Positions 10,810 through 22,305 of a DNA stretch of 64,000 nt are shown here, piece after piece; position 1 is the first letter of the stretch; each line of letters starts with the position of its first letter. Under the pieces are notes generated by a model, which ran no database searches, was not told where the DNA came from, and saw only the letters and a list, made by a program, of their open reading frames with translations. Made by a program: the position numbers and the translations under genes. The DNA is taken from contig OW799233.1 in NCBI GenBank assembly GCA_941918925.1, positions 79,921,797 through 79,985,796 of the forward strand. The letters run 5' to 3'. The DNA comes from Phyto melanocephala (lineage: Eukaryota > Arthropoda > Insecta > Diptera > Rhinophoridae).

Positions 10810-11262
10810 AAAAAAATAAACATGTAAAATTATTTGGGTTGTCAATCGAATAAAAATAATTCGACTCGTTTATTAAAAAAATACATATTTTGCCGAATAA
10901 AATAAAATATAAAAAACAACAAAAAATTTATTATCTCTTTTATTAAAAGGAAAGTCGATTTCTTATAACACAGTTTACGCTCTCATTATACTACCTGTTT
11001 AAAAATATACCATTTAAAATGGATTTTCTTGCAGATGTACAAGAAAAATAAAATCAATGTAGCATTTTAGGAGTTATAAGCGCTTAAAATTGTTAACAAA
11101 GCTTAAGTAAAGCTATGCGTGCTGATGTACACAAATCAGGATTTCCGGCTTAATCCGATCAAAAGATTTACTAAATTAGTACAATTTTAAATTTTCTAAT
11201 GACATGTCTGATGTAAACTGTTTGCAAAGAGCGCTTTATGTATATGATATAAAAAACCCACC

Positions 11263-11293
<31 letters not shown>

Positions 11294-11420
11294 TCGAAAA
11301 ATGTATGTTGAATAAGCAAATATTTTGAAAACATATGTATGTAAACTTTTTTTCAATAAATTTTATGAAGTTGTACAACAAACTTACATGGATTACTAGT
11401 GTTACTTGTGATAATATTAA
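10810..11420. other. AT-rich spacer with (GA)n
   Basis: No gene seen. The (GA)n tract at 11262-11289 is the only notable feature; two short frames across it are low-complexity artefacts. Confidence 0.5.
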
Positions 11421-11539
11421 CAAGTAAGAGTGCTATAACATGAAATATAGGTTAAGCTACGATGTGGGATTATACCTATGTACATGATGGTGAAGGGTAT
11501 TATCAGATTCGGCACGGCTGAATATATCACTCTTACTTG
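11421..11539 (+). mobile_element. Minimal 119-bp HINE-C with inverted ends
   Basis: It starts CAAGTAAGAGTGCTATA and ends TATATCACTCTTACTTG, so its two ends are inverted repeats. Between them lie GGTTAAGCTACGATGTGGG, GGTGAAGGGTATTATC and the terminal hairpin GATTCGGCACGGCTGAA. Longer HINE-C copies share this inner part. Confidence 0.65.
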
Positions 11540-11546
11540 TTTTTTT

Positions 11547-12304
11547 ATACCCTTCACACAGTGAAAAAGGGTATATATAGGTTTGTCATTCCGTGTGAAA
11601 TTTCTACAATTTTGATTTCCGACCCCATAAAGTATATATTTTCTGAAAGCTTATGAATAGGGGAGTCAATTAAGCCCTGTCAGTCTGGCCGTCTGTCCGT
11701 GTGTATGTTGAAATCAAATTTTTGAAGCCCCCCGACATCGCTCGGACCCGGGTGAGGTATTAAAATATCAGAAATATTCGGGAGTAGATCGGTATTGAAA
11801 TTCAGAAACATCGGTACATAAACAACTAAGATATGAGCAAAAACCCACGACCACCTCGATTTTTTTTTTCACAAAAACAACATTACAACAACAACATACA
11901 TACATACAAACGTGTATACTGGTTAGAGAAAACGTGGCATCGAATCCCAGCTGAGCCAAAAAAATTTTTTTTTATATATTTTTTTTAAAATTTTTTTATT
12001 TTTTTTTTATTTTTTATTTAAAATATTTTTATATTTTTATTATAATTTTTTTTTTATTTTTTTTTTATTTTTTTTTTTTATTTTTTTTTTTTTTTTATTT
12101 TTTTTTTTATTTTTATTATTTTTTTTAACATACATACGTTAATTTTTAATTTTACAATGGGATGTTTTTATATATGTATGTTTTTTATATGAATGTACGT
12201 ATTTCATATGAGATGAATGGTGATACAAACTACTGTTATTGCGTGACTACACGTTGTGAAGGGTATATAAGATTCGGCATGGCCGAATATAGCACTCTTA
12301 CTTG
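11547..12304 (+). mobile_element. Complete HINE-A
   Basis: ATACCCTTCACACAGTG start, complementary AAAGGGTATATATAGG, CCGACCCCATAAAGTATAT, GCCGTCTGTCCGTGTG, GAATCCCAGCTGAGCC, a ~170-bp poly-T-rich tract (about 11965-12130), then GAAGGGTATATAAGATTCGG, hairpin and CTCTTACTTG. No coding capacity. Its closest relative in the window is 30331-31204. Confidence 0.85.
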
Positions 12305-12333
12305 TTTATACATATATTTATATAAATACAATT

Positions 12334-12525
12334 GCCCCGATGGACTAGTCAGCAGTGTGATGTTCTGCTAGTTTGGGGGTTGCGGGTTCGATTCCCGCCG
12401 GAGACTCTGGACTTGTTTGCTTCCTTTCTATTCTATTCTTACTTTTCTATTCAGGTATCACAAAGGGATCAATATAATGGACCCAAGTGAGCTGCACAAC
12501 AGCTGCCTGTTCTACCTAACCTAAT
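12334..12525 (+). repeat. tRNA-derived SINE
   Basis: Begins GCCCCGATGGACTAGTCAG, which fits a pol III A box around 12340-12352, and carries an exact B box GGTTCGATTCC at 12385-12395 inside a perfect T-arm (GCGGG/CCCGC). The acceptor and anticodon arms do not pair well, so it is not a working tRNA gene. A tRNA-unrelated body follows and ends near CTACCTAACCTAA. The A and B box spacing and the composite structure are those of a SINE. Confidence 0.7.
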
Positions 12526-13055
12526 TGCTGAATACATAAGTTCTTAGGGTCTTATTTTCATAGTTAAAAGTAGTAAGTAAAATGAATTAAATTATTAAAT
12601 ATTTTTAATATTTTGAAAACCTATGTTATTATGACAAAACGATACTTGGCACATATTGTGAATTTATCAAATATATTTTTTAGTCAACCTTTTTAATAAT
12701 TTTTCTTTGTTATTCGTTAAAATAAGCGAACAAATTTAAAAATTTAATCGACTCCTCGAAACGCTTTATTTAAACAATTTTAAATATCTAACAAATACAC
12801 ATAGTACTATACACAAGTCCATTCATATAATCTATTAATAAAAAAACAACAAAAAATTATATATTGCATATATATGTACATACATAGATACTTATATATA
12901 CGAAATAGTATCTATGTACATTAGGGTGTATAGGAAAAACATCTTTTCGACGTACACTACCGAATCTAAAGTATTGTTGCAAGGCAGTACCGGAAAAAAA
13001 TTTTTATTTTATTTTTGCCAAACGTAGGCAAATGATATAATAAATGTTAAAATCT
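12526..13055. other. AT-rich spacer
   Basis: Nothing firm. A TGTACATTAGGGTG near 12915 recalls the end of the transposon at 804 and could be a remnant terminus. Confidence 0.4.
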
Positions 13056-13607
13056 GTACACAGAAAAAAATAAAATTTCTATTTCAATAAAGAAATTAAG
13101 AGAACTAAAAAATATATTTCTTTGAATGAGGTCCCATCACTTAATTTGTAAATTAAAGCAAAGAAATCATTTAATTTTCAATGAAATTTTATGTTCAAAT
13201 CCGTAAAAAACTTTATTAAAATATTTCCGACTGTCAAACAAACTGTTAACAGAAACAAATAAAAAGATTTTTGAAAAAATTCCCATATATTTGTTTGGAT
13301 ATTGATATGATGAATATATAAAAAAAATATTTGTTTAATTCAGACACTAATTTTAGAGAATGAATCAATGACAGTATCGTTAACTAAATAAGAATTATAA
13401 AATTAATGATAAAAATAACAGACAATGAAAACGCACACTAACTGCAAATAAAAAACTTAATTTGTTGTTTTAGCCCATGAGTAGATCTAAAGAAATAATC
13501 AAAAAAAAAAATTTATTTGAAACAATCAAAATATTAATAGAAATTGAAGTTAAATTCAGGCAAACGCTTGTTTGAAAATATTCTAGCAATAATTTATTCT
13601 GTGTACA
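13056..13607. mobile_element. MITE with TGTACACAGAA ends
   Basis: GTACACAGAAAAAAATAAA at the left and TTTATTCTGTGTAC at the right are inverted repeats of about 16 bp enclosing ~550 bp of non-coding AT-rich sequence. No transposase relic seen. Confidence 0.5.
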
Positions 13608-13611
13608 TTAC

Positions 13612-15130
13612 GAAAGAAGTTATAGATCAAAATGTACGAAAATGTATACTGCATTGTATCTTTTTCGAAATATTTAAAACGTAATAAAACTGATAAAATT
13701 AGATGTATGATTCTGAAATTTTAAAAACATTGCTTTTTGGTCAAAGGCTTTGTACCAACCGAAAATAAATTTGACAAAAAATAAAAAAAAAGAATCTGTA
13801 ATGATTATCTTAGTTAATTTTAAAAATTCATTTTATAATTTTAAAAGACGGAGGTGTCATGCCCACCAAAGCTAATATAACTTTCTAACTACCTCTGGCC
13901 TCCAAATTGTACTCTTCAGTTTCTCTACAAATACAATATTGTAGTAAAAAAGAGTGAGTAGTACCACTCCTTATTTAAAACTACTTTCATTATAAGACTT
14001 AATTTATGGAAATGAAACAATACAAAATCGAAGTTACACAACGAAGATAATTATTTACCCAATTCACACCCTATCGTAGGGATTTTCCGTCGTTGGATTT
14101 AACTAAAATTTTGTACAACCTATGTTCACATACATATATAACAATTATACTTTTAGAGATATTTTATAACATCGTTGTTTTTTTTCTAATATGTTGAAGT
14201 GAATTTCTTACAACGTACAACTCCTATTATTTTTTGTGAATTGGGCAATTGTTTTCTATTATATTTATGCTTTTTACAAAAAAAAAACAAGCAAAATGGC
14301 AACAAATACAACAAAATTAAAACAAAAGACATGTGTTTTTTCTACAACTTTGTACATTATGTAATTATTGTGTATTTTTATACCCACCATTAAAAAAATA
14401 GTGAGGGGCATATTAATTTTGTCATTCCGTTTGTAATATATCGAAATATTCATTTAAGACTCTATAAATTATAAGTTTTCTAATTCCTGGTTTTATTTAA
14501 GGACGAGCTAGCTATGTCTCTCCGTCTGTTAGAGGGATAAAATTATGCAAGAATATTTCAAATGCAAAAGGTTTGTTTGCTATATTAGGAAGAGAGCTAT
14601 CGCTTGTAATGCAAGAGTAGGTTAAAAAAAAACAATGTCCTTGGTACATCGAATAAAATGCAATTCTGTCTAAACGCATTGACGTACAGCGGTGAAACTT
14701 CGAAAGTAATTTCTAAGTAAAAAAAATATTTTTACATGATGTACGAAAGTATATACCGCATAGTGTCTTTTTCGGTCTATTTAATATGACACGCCTACTT
14801 CAATGATGAAATATCTAAAATAAATATAGATTTATGGTAAATTTTATTATAATTCCAGCAAATAATGGAAAGAAACGCACTATTATGCCCAAATTCCATA
14901 TTCTATATAACGCTTTATCCTAAATTCATATTATTTGTATATGGAAAAACATTTTGGAACAAAACGAAATCTGTAATGGATTATCTAAATTGAATTCGAA
15001 CATTAATTATATTATTTTTAAAGTAGGAAGCGACAACTCACGAAAACTAATATTATTTTTTTACAAATTATACCTTTCCGCTTCCGTAAATACACAATAT
15101 TGTAGTAAAAAGAAGTGAATAGTATAATTC
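13612..15130 (+). repeat. Decayed HINE-B fragments
   Basis: 13612-13900 matches the HINE-B middle (GTTATAGATCAAAATGTACG, TTGCTTTTTGGTCAAAGGC, TCATGCCCACC). 14387-14830 is a HINE-B 5' part (ATACCCACCATTAAAAAAAT, TAGCTATGTCTCTCCGTCTG, ACATCGAATAAAATGC). The rest to ~15130 is a more decayed middle. Short frames here are not genes. Confidence 0.55.
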
Positions 15131-15399
15131 CTGATGTAAAAATACTTAAGGTTCCACTGTGAGACTAAATTTATGGAAATAAATTAATATTATAAATTAA
15201 TATTTTTAATGAAAATCATGGAATATTTTTAATAATATTTTAATTGAAAGAAAATAAGATTTTCAGAAATATGGTCTGAAAACCAAAATTAATTGAAAAG
15301 AGGTAAGAGAATAATATTCGATTGTTCCGAATTATCGATACTTTCAATGTAAGAAAACTGGTTATACGAGAGGTGAGCGTTAAAATGGTAGTGTCATCT

Positions 15400-15897
15400 T
15401 CATCTTCCTTTATTATAAATTTATTGACCGAGAAGCTAAATTTGTGAAATTTCAAAGTCTTACATATAATTTTATCGGTTTTATAATGTTTAAAATTTAA
15501 GTCGATACTGTGCGCGGTAAATTTTTGATACATTTTGATATGTAACAGCCTTCGTAATGTACGGATTGTGACAATTTTCAGGAAAACATATTTTGCTAAA
15601 TAAAAACACTTGTGAAATTTATCACTCTTCGCCATTGTGTTTGAACCCAATCGGATTTTGTGCGATGTCATAAAAATATTTTTTATCTCATCTTCAGTAC
15701 GAAAACTTTGATCCCCCTAGATTTTTTTGTTCGAGTTTTATGGTGCTTTAAACAGATGGACTATCATAGCTGTATCACCTTAAAATGAAACCAAGACATA
15801 TACTGTATGGGGTCATAAATAACTATTTCGATGTTTTACAAACAGAATGGCAAAATGAATATACCATCACACCATTTTTTGGTGATGGGTACAAAAT
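15400..15897 (-). repeat. HINE-B 5' part, reversed and decayed
   Basis: The reverse strand starts near 15897 with a decayed ATACCC.../GGTG pair and carries the TGGCAAAATG, ATACTGTATGGGGTC and GTCGATACTGTGCGC-like HINE-B segments. A 143-codon frame (15240-15671, minus) overlaps it, but its translation is the chance reading of these repeat segments. Confidence 0.5.
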
Positions 15898-15939
15898 TTT
15901 TGATACAGTATCCACCCAAAAGAAATAAGAGTTAAGGGC

Positions 15940-16112
15940 TCTGCTTGACTAGCAACTATGTGAAAATTAAAAATCAAAGAAAGCATCAAAAGTATTTAAT
16001 AAAGCAAATTGCGAATAATGCCGTAGATCTGAAATCTAGGCTATACTACTATGAATTTATTTTACTCATTATTAGAGTCGGCACTGCATAATATAACGTT
16101 CTTATTTGTTAA
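15940..16112 (+). repeat. HINE-C 3' fragment
   Basis: CTTGACTAGCAACTATGTG, CTAGGCTATACTACTATG, then GAGTCGGCACTGC...CGTTCTTATTTG parallels the 3' part of HINE-C at 9060-9250. Confidence 0.5.
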
Positions 16113-16259
16113 TAATTATATTGTTCCTTTGTTTATACAAATTTTCAGATTATGTGTGTTTTTTTTGAGGCAATGTACTTTAAAGTGGCAGCACTGCTTT
16201 CTCTGACAGCTAATTTAAAAGTTCTCGAATGTTTATAGGTTAGTTTGGCTTAGCAATTT

Positions 16260-16915
16260 ATAATAAATAGACTCACGCTTATCGTCCGGGCATACATTCG
16301 TTGAATGTGCCGAAGGAAACATCGCTATTGAACTACAAGTTATTTTAACAATTTTGTTTTGTGATAAAGCACACTTTTGGTTAAATTTCTACGTCAATAA
16401 GCTAATTGCCGCATTTCAAGCGATAATAAATCCAGAAAAAGTCATTGTTTGTTGCGCTTTATTGGCCGATGAAATCATTAGTTCATATGTTTTTACAAAT
16501 AATAATGATAAGAACGTTACAGTTAACGGCGAACGGTATAGAGACACGCTTACTTATTTGTTCGTTTCTTAATTGAATGGCATCAGCATAGTAGACAGGT
16601 GATTTCAGCAGGTTGATCGATAAAATTATCCTCATGCCATAAAATGAGCGATACAATCTATAAACTGACAAAAGCACATGAATTACGAATAATTTTAACA
16701 AACTGACCCCTTAACTGTGACGTGATTTAATAACAATAGATTATTTTTGCAGTCTTTGCAGATAAAACAGAAATGTTGAAACTTTTGGAAGAGTTTATTC
16801 GAAATGCTATTGCTGAAATATACTTAGCTTGCTTTACTGCGAAAGGAAGGGTGTTTAAAATATTTAATCTCCAGGTTAAGTCATGCAGCTGCTGGTCCGA
16901 ATGCCATTAAATTAT
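16260..16915 (+). pseudogene. Mariner transposase remnant (catalytic and C-terminal parts)
   Basis: The frame 16354-16572 gives D-K-A-H-F-W-L-N, N-P-E-K-V-I-V-C-C-A and V-T-V-N-G-E-R-Y-R-D, the standard run of a Tc1/mariner catalytic domain around the first aspartate. Further on, other frames give a decayed N-W-P-P...D-L-T-P-like stretch (about 16700-16735) and V-F-A-D-K-T-E-M...N-A-I-A-E-I (16750-16825), which fits the mariner C-terminus. Several frameshifts and stops separate them. A possible 3' terminal repeat (CTATAAAAAACACCCTT) occurs at 17555-17572, resembling the one after the mariner relic at 59878. Dead copy. Confidence 0.7.
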
Positions 16916-16929
16916 CTAATTAATAAAAT

Positions 16930-17688
16930 CAATTCGTTGGATATAAAGAAAAAGTTTGGGTACGTTCGTAAATGCTACAAATTTGTGCATCACTGTGGCA
17001 GTAATGCCAAATGTAGTTGCTGATGCGCGATCAGCTGTTGCAAATGCATTGCAGCTGCTTAACAACTGCGTAGTGTTTGCTTGTTTGAACGTTTTGCAAA
17101 AAATATAAAATGTTATCCAAAATCGTAATAGCAAAATTCTTAAATTTTAATAAAAAAATAATTAGGAACAAGATCAAACGACTTCTGATTATAAGAAATA
17201 AACTTAAAGTTAAAAGAAGGTTGATTTCTAAAAAAAATAAAAATATAATAATAATAATAATAATAATATATAATAAAAAACTAAAAACAAAAACGAATTT
17301 AATTTAAAGAAGTAATTGTTGTTTAATGCTACTTACTTCTCATTGTATGTATACTCGATTACTATTGCATCAGAAACTTGACTGTTGTCATATTTGCAGA
17401 AATTTGCGGCAGCACTGCAAACTGTTTGCTTAAAAGTGCTGGCAAAGGTTGCATTTATGAACGTTTTACTTTTACTATGCTGCAGTGATGCGCAACTGTT
17501 GCATTTACGAAGGTACCTTCTTTTTCTATTTTTGAATTCAAAATTATCCGCCTCTATAAAAAACACCCTTTGCAAATAAAAAAATATAACAATTTGGTGA
17601 ATGTTCAAATCAAAATTTTTACAAAATGTGGGAACAATTCTCATTAGATATTCCGGAAATGATGTAGGAATCTACTTGTATAAACAAT
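16930..17688. other. Non-coding segment with (ATA)n and TGCA-rich palindromes
   Basis: Contains short inverted TTGCA/TGCAA and GCAGCTG motifs around 17030-17060 and 17400-17500, and an (ATA)n run near 17243-17268. It probably interrupts the mariner between its coding end and its 3' terminus. No gene seen; the frames on both strands are short. Confidence 0.4.
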
Positions 17689-18260
17689 GCCGGTCAAAAA
17701 AATAGAACAAGTTACAAAGAACAAATTTAAATTAGAGATGAACAGTTTTTTTTAATAAATGTCAAAAATAACTGTCTCTTATGAAAATTTATTTCTGTTA
17801 CTTATTTTCTAGTTTTGATTGCTTATGGTATCAAGCGAAGGGTGTTAAATTTTGAATATATCTTTTTGATTTTTACTAAAGTTTTCGGTCAAAATATATC
17901 AAATATGAAAAATTGTTATTTCAAGGCAAGTCATATTCTGAAATAAATAAATATAATAAATAATCCAATAAAATTTTCATAATGCACGTTGTAAAGGAAG
18001 GCAAGTTTGAAAATTATTCGTCCTAGTGCCCCAACTTTAATTTAAGCATGTGGCCAAACGATTGTCTTCGGCAATTGCATATGTAATGTGACCACTTTAG
18101 AATGAGGGACACTAGCAAAAGGGCACAAAAGAGTTTCACTGAAAACTTAATCAATGTGATGGTGGCCTGTACAGTTCTTGGTATTGAACCCCATTGAAAA
18201 TCTAAAGGCAGACGTAAAGAAATCAGCATCTTTGGAAAGTTGGAAATAAAATATGGAATT
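17689..18260 (+). pseudogene. Tc1-like transposase remnant
   Basis: CCGGTCAAAAAAATAGAACA near 17689 looks like a Tc1-type terminal repeat. At about 18165-18240 one frame reads W-P-V-Q...L-N-P-I-E-N-L-K-A-D-V-K-K, which matches the DE region of Tc1 transposases (usually P-D-L-N-P-I-E-N-L-W). The rest is too decayed to follow. Confidence 0.6.
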
Positions 18261-18489
18261 TAATTTCATATTCCATAGAAAGATGTCAAATCTTAATAAT
18301 AATGGTGAAGTTTTGTTCGGTTTTAATTGCAAGTACAAGATATGTATGTCACAAAGTATTAAAAATTTATTTTTATATTTTAAAGGAAACACAAATGTGC
18401 AACATTTTAGGTGGTTATGCTGATACATTTCGCGATAACTTAAGAACGATTAGACCGATTTTAATAAAAATACTAACAGATGGTTGACA

Positions 18490-19508
18490 ATAAAATTTGT
18501 CTTAAGTCAGCTGAATAACATTTTTTTTTATATTTTCAAATGTTTAGGAATTATTCGAAAATAAGTGGCGATAATATACATACATATGTATATTTCTTTT
18601 TGATGCAAATTGAGTACTACTTTTAGATTCCAAAACGTCATTAAATAATTATTTAATTATTAGGTCAAACACTTTTCATTTTTATCATTTTTTTAATCCA
18701 CTTTCAGTTTTTTTCTATTAGGCGGATATTTTTGTATGGCCATGACTTAAAATCATCTATAGCCCACAAGCGCTATTATTTTCATTTTATAAGATTTTCC
18801 ATGAATAAAGTGAAGTTTTTAACGGTTGAAATAAATAAATAATTTTTTTTATTTTAATAAATCACATTCATTACAGAGTTTTTTGTTACGTTTAGAGTAC
18901 AATCAAAACAATATTTTTCATAAAGTAAATAGATTTACTAAAACTTTAAGTTGGTGCTATTATTTTGACTACAGCTGTATATACACAATAATGTATCTCT
19001 TGTTGTTCTATTTATTATGTGACGTATTAAAAAAAATTTTGATGATCGCGATGTTGTGGGAGTAAAAAATAATTTATTAATAAAATGAATAATAAGTGCA
19101 TATGTAAGTATATTTAATATAATACATGTGTACATATACCAGAAATATTTGCGTCATATTATATGTATTAAATATTATTTAAAAACACGTGAACATACAC
19201 GCAGAGAAAAATCATGGTTACGACATTATCACGACTGTCATTTCAAATTCTCTATAACAAATCAATTTATAGATATTTTTATTTTGTTTTATCATTTGTT
19301 TTTTGTTTGTTTTTGCGATAATTTGTGTGTTTTTTTTAAATTTATTTCTTTTTTATGCCAATTTCGATTTGATTGTCCTTTGCAAGCTTGATTCATCGTA
19401 AGGTTTTACTTATAATGTAAAATAAAATACAGCAGTTTGAAAGTGAACTTAAGAGTTTATACTCGGTTAAAAGAACAATTTAAGGCATTTACTGTTTGAA
19501 AATGATAT
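18490..19508. other. AT-rich spacer
   Basis: No recognised repeat or gene. Small frames have no motif. Confidence 0.5.
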
Positions 19509-19509
19509 C

Positions 19510-19900
19510 ATATAAATGTTGGCCACGACTTCGCCTGAGGTCGTCCATTCGGAAGGTGCAATTTTGGTCGACTCATTCGGGCATAATGACTGGTATCTCG
19601 CAAATAACAAAAGTAATATTGGCTTCCAAGGCATCAAACAAGCTCATTATTTCACGCTTTGTATGACTCGTAGCGCCATCTTATTTAAACCAGAGCTCAC
19701 CAAAACCATGCACTTGAATTTCAGGAAGCACTAATACGGTGCGATAATGGTTACCACTGACGGTAACATGATTTGCCTCATTTTTGAAGAAATATAGACT
19801 AATAATTCTACCAGCTCATAAGCCACACAAAACTGTTGCTGCGAATGGATATAATAGTAGCTCTTAGTATTCTTCGGGTCGCTCATTAGCTTAAATTTAT
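19510..19900 (-). pseudogene. Mariner transposase remnant, minus strand
   Basis: The reverse reading gives I-S-L-Y-F-F-K-N-E, H-V-T-V-S-G-N-H-Y-R, E-L-W-F-K and D-G-A-T-S-H-T. This is the mariner run from 'G-P-Y-F-F' to the second catalytic aspartate in 'Q-Q-D-G-A-T-S-H-T', here with a stop in place of the Q-Q. No terminal repeats found. Confidence 0.65.
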
Positions 19901-19992
19901 TTTAGTTTTTATTTTCAAAAATTTTCTTTTAAACTAATTTTAAAATTTCATTTAGGCTTGAATTCATTTTTTAATTTTTTTTTTATTTTTTA

Positions 19993-20282
19993 CTAGCTTG
20001 TGCTAGTAAGTTATCGGGATAAAAGATAGACTTAGTATGAACAACAAAAATAAAAACATTTACAACACAAACAACCCGTTTATGATGAGTTTGTGATGAT
20101 GTTGAGTTTGTCAACGACTTCGTCTGGTTATCGCGATAATAAGTAGCCTATGTGTTAATCTAGGTTGTTATCTATCTATGTGACGAATTTCATTTAGTTC
20201 CGTTCAGCCGTTTTTGCGTGATTGAGTAACAAATATCCAAACATTCAAACATTCACATTTATTATATTAGTAGGATAGGATA
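19993..20282 (+). repeat. ACTAGC-class retroelement/SINE-like copy
   Basis: Starts ACTAGCTTGTGCTAGTAAG, has GTTATCGGGATAAAAGATAG and CGACTTCGTCTGG, a CAGCCGTTTTTGCGTG motif and the tail TTATATTAGTAGGATAGGAT. The tail and the 'CGTTCAGCCGTTTTTG' context are like the 3' ends of RTE-type elements in insects (from general knowledge). Confidence 0.5.
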
Positions 20283-20788
20283 AAGAAATTTTATTGTGAC
20301 AATAAAAGAAACATCTGAAAAGTATATTTTTAGAAACACTGGCCGAGTGGGGTGCATTTTCAAAACCAGCTATTTCATCAACAGTACTCTTGAATCGGTA
20401 ATTAAGTGTGTTGAATATAAATATTTATCACCTATTCAACTCCAGTCAACCATGTTTTTACATAAGTTAATTAAACTTAGTAACTGTTATGTTGCCTTCT
20501 TCATATATTCTAACCAAAACGAGTTAGAAAGCAACCTTTTTCTTTTTTTATTTTCTTTCTTATTGTCGCAGTTTAGACATAACTAGTGATATAACTCGAT
20601 GAAAACTAAACATCAAATTATTCAAATTATTTTTTCATTACACAATTAAATTTCTTTATAAAAAAAAATAAAATTTTAAATGAACTCAATGAATCTCGGA
20701 TTAAAACTTTAAGTGTCTCGTTGTTAACTTAATCTAGAATCAAGAATCTAGAAAATTTACATATATGTTTACGGTCTAATTCATTACA
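20283..20788. other. AT-rich spacer
   Basis: No repeat family or supported gene. A 96-codon frame (20296-20586) begins at a non-ATG codon and has no recognisable domain. Confidence 0.45.
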
Positions 20789-21165
20789 CGGCCTTCACCA
20801 TCATGTACATAGGTATAATCCCACATTGCAGCTTAACCTATATTCCATGTTATACCCCATTTTTCCTTATTATTTCCGACACCATCCTTGATTTTGAATT
20901 TTTTCGTAGTTAACTGTATTCTACTGGTCAAGCCCTTTCATTTGATATCCATATTGATGAGGTTAAAAAATTTGATCCGCCATTTTGTTTTAGGAACTAT
21001 CTTGGATTTTAAATTTTTTTATAATATAATGTATTCTACTGGTCAAGCCTTTTCATTTGATATTAATATTGAGGGGGCTCAAGAAGTCCCATTTAAAAAT
21101 ACCAGATTTGACCCATATATAAATTTATTGTCCGCCATTTTGTAGTGGCGGCCAACATGAGTTTT
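20789..21165 (-). mobile_element. HINE-C, reversed, 5'-truncated
   Basis: Read on plus: CTTCACCATCATGTACATAG, CCCACATTGCAGCTTAACC, two TATTCTACTGGTCAAGCC repeats and GTCCGCCATTTTGTAGTGG. The same order occurs at 40450-40995. The terminal hairpin is lost. Confidence 0.65.
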
Positions 21166-21181
21166 TTTTTTATAGTGCTTA

Positions 21182-21297
21182 TCAAGGCGAATCCATCAGG
21201 TGACCGCATAACTACAACAAATACAATAGCAAAAACAACAGGCATTTTGTTAGTGTTTTTTGTGAGTAAAATTGTCAAAATTCGTATTCGCCTTGGA
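21182..21297. repeat. Short CAAGGCGAAT-ended inverted repeat (MITE-D-like)
   Basis: CAAGGCGAATCCATCAGG at the left faces ATTCGTATTCGCCTTGG at the right, enclosing about 80 bp. The same CAAGGC(G/A) terminus bounds the elements at 28018-28975 and 31266-33453. Confidence 0.45.
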
Positions 21298-22280
21298 TAA
21301 TTTTTACAACAAAGAGGTATTCGCCTTTATTTTGTGCTTTTTAATAAAATAAGATAAACAAACATAAAATAAATAAACAAATAAATGTTTTAAAAATTGT
21401 TTTCGCAAACAAAAAGGGAAGAATAAAGAGCGAAAGTTTTAAAAGTTTTTATTATTTGCTGAATTAAAATAATTTTTCTTTCTTTTTGGCAGGCTAAAGA
21501 GTTTTGGTAAATATGAAGATTTTACATTACAAATAAAACGAAAAATGAATTTGCTAGCAAAAAAATCTATGACAAAAAAGTGAATTTGCAGGGGTTCAAC
21601 TGGTGACAAAGTGATTAAATTTATGTGAAAACACTAATAACTCTAACATTAGCATGTAATTGGAAATAACAGAAACTGCATCTAGAATGGGATGCATTCT
21701 ATATGTGCAAATAACACATACATAAGTATCTTGTGAAAAGCATTCAATGTTTCGTGAGTTGATTTTGTTTGTTTAAGATATTTCGCATAATGTTGCATTC
21801 ATTCTTAAGCACATCATATATGATAATTTTTATTAAGGCAGCCATTTCCAATTTCCAACTGTTTTTGCTGATTATGCTTAAAAGTTTGAATGTTTTAATC
21901 AGTCACAAAAAAGACTAAACGGAATTAAATGATATTTGCTGCAGTTAGATAACAACTTTGATTAACACATAGAAAATTTTTTATTTAAAGGACCACACAA
22001 ATTCGCGGACAGATGTAATATAATTTAGAACTTGTTGTTTATTAGTATTTTTTTTTTTTAATTAATAAACTCAAAATATTTTTTTTATAGACTCAATATA
22101 GACTTAATTCTTAAGTTAAGGATAAACGTACAAAAAATCCTAGCGTTTAATTTTTATTATTAAAAAGCAAAATTAAAAACTAATGAAATCATAATGCAAA
22201 CTTCTGAATAAAATGTTTTTTTCTTATATCATAATCTGACTTTTAGTTAGCAGTAATATTGTGATAGCGAAAAAAATTTT
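21298..22280. other. AT-rich spacer
   Basis: No gene or known repeat recognised. A second GGTATTCGCCTT at 21315 may be another MITE-D end. Confidence 0.45.
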
Positions 22281-22305
22281 TTAAATTACATATATGAAAA
22301 AAACA

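Noticed and set aside
12334..12405. tRNA gene
   Set aside because: Good T-arm and B box, but acceptor, D and anticodon arms do not pair properly and a long tRNA-unrelated tail follows, so SINE is the better call.
15240..15671. 143-codon open frame on the minus strand
   Set aside because: It overlaps a reversed HINE-B, its residues follow repeat segments found elsewhere, and it has no domain-like pattern.
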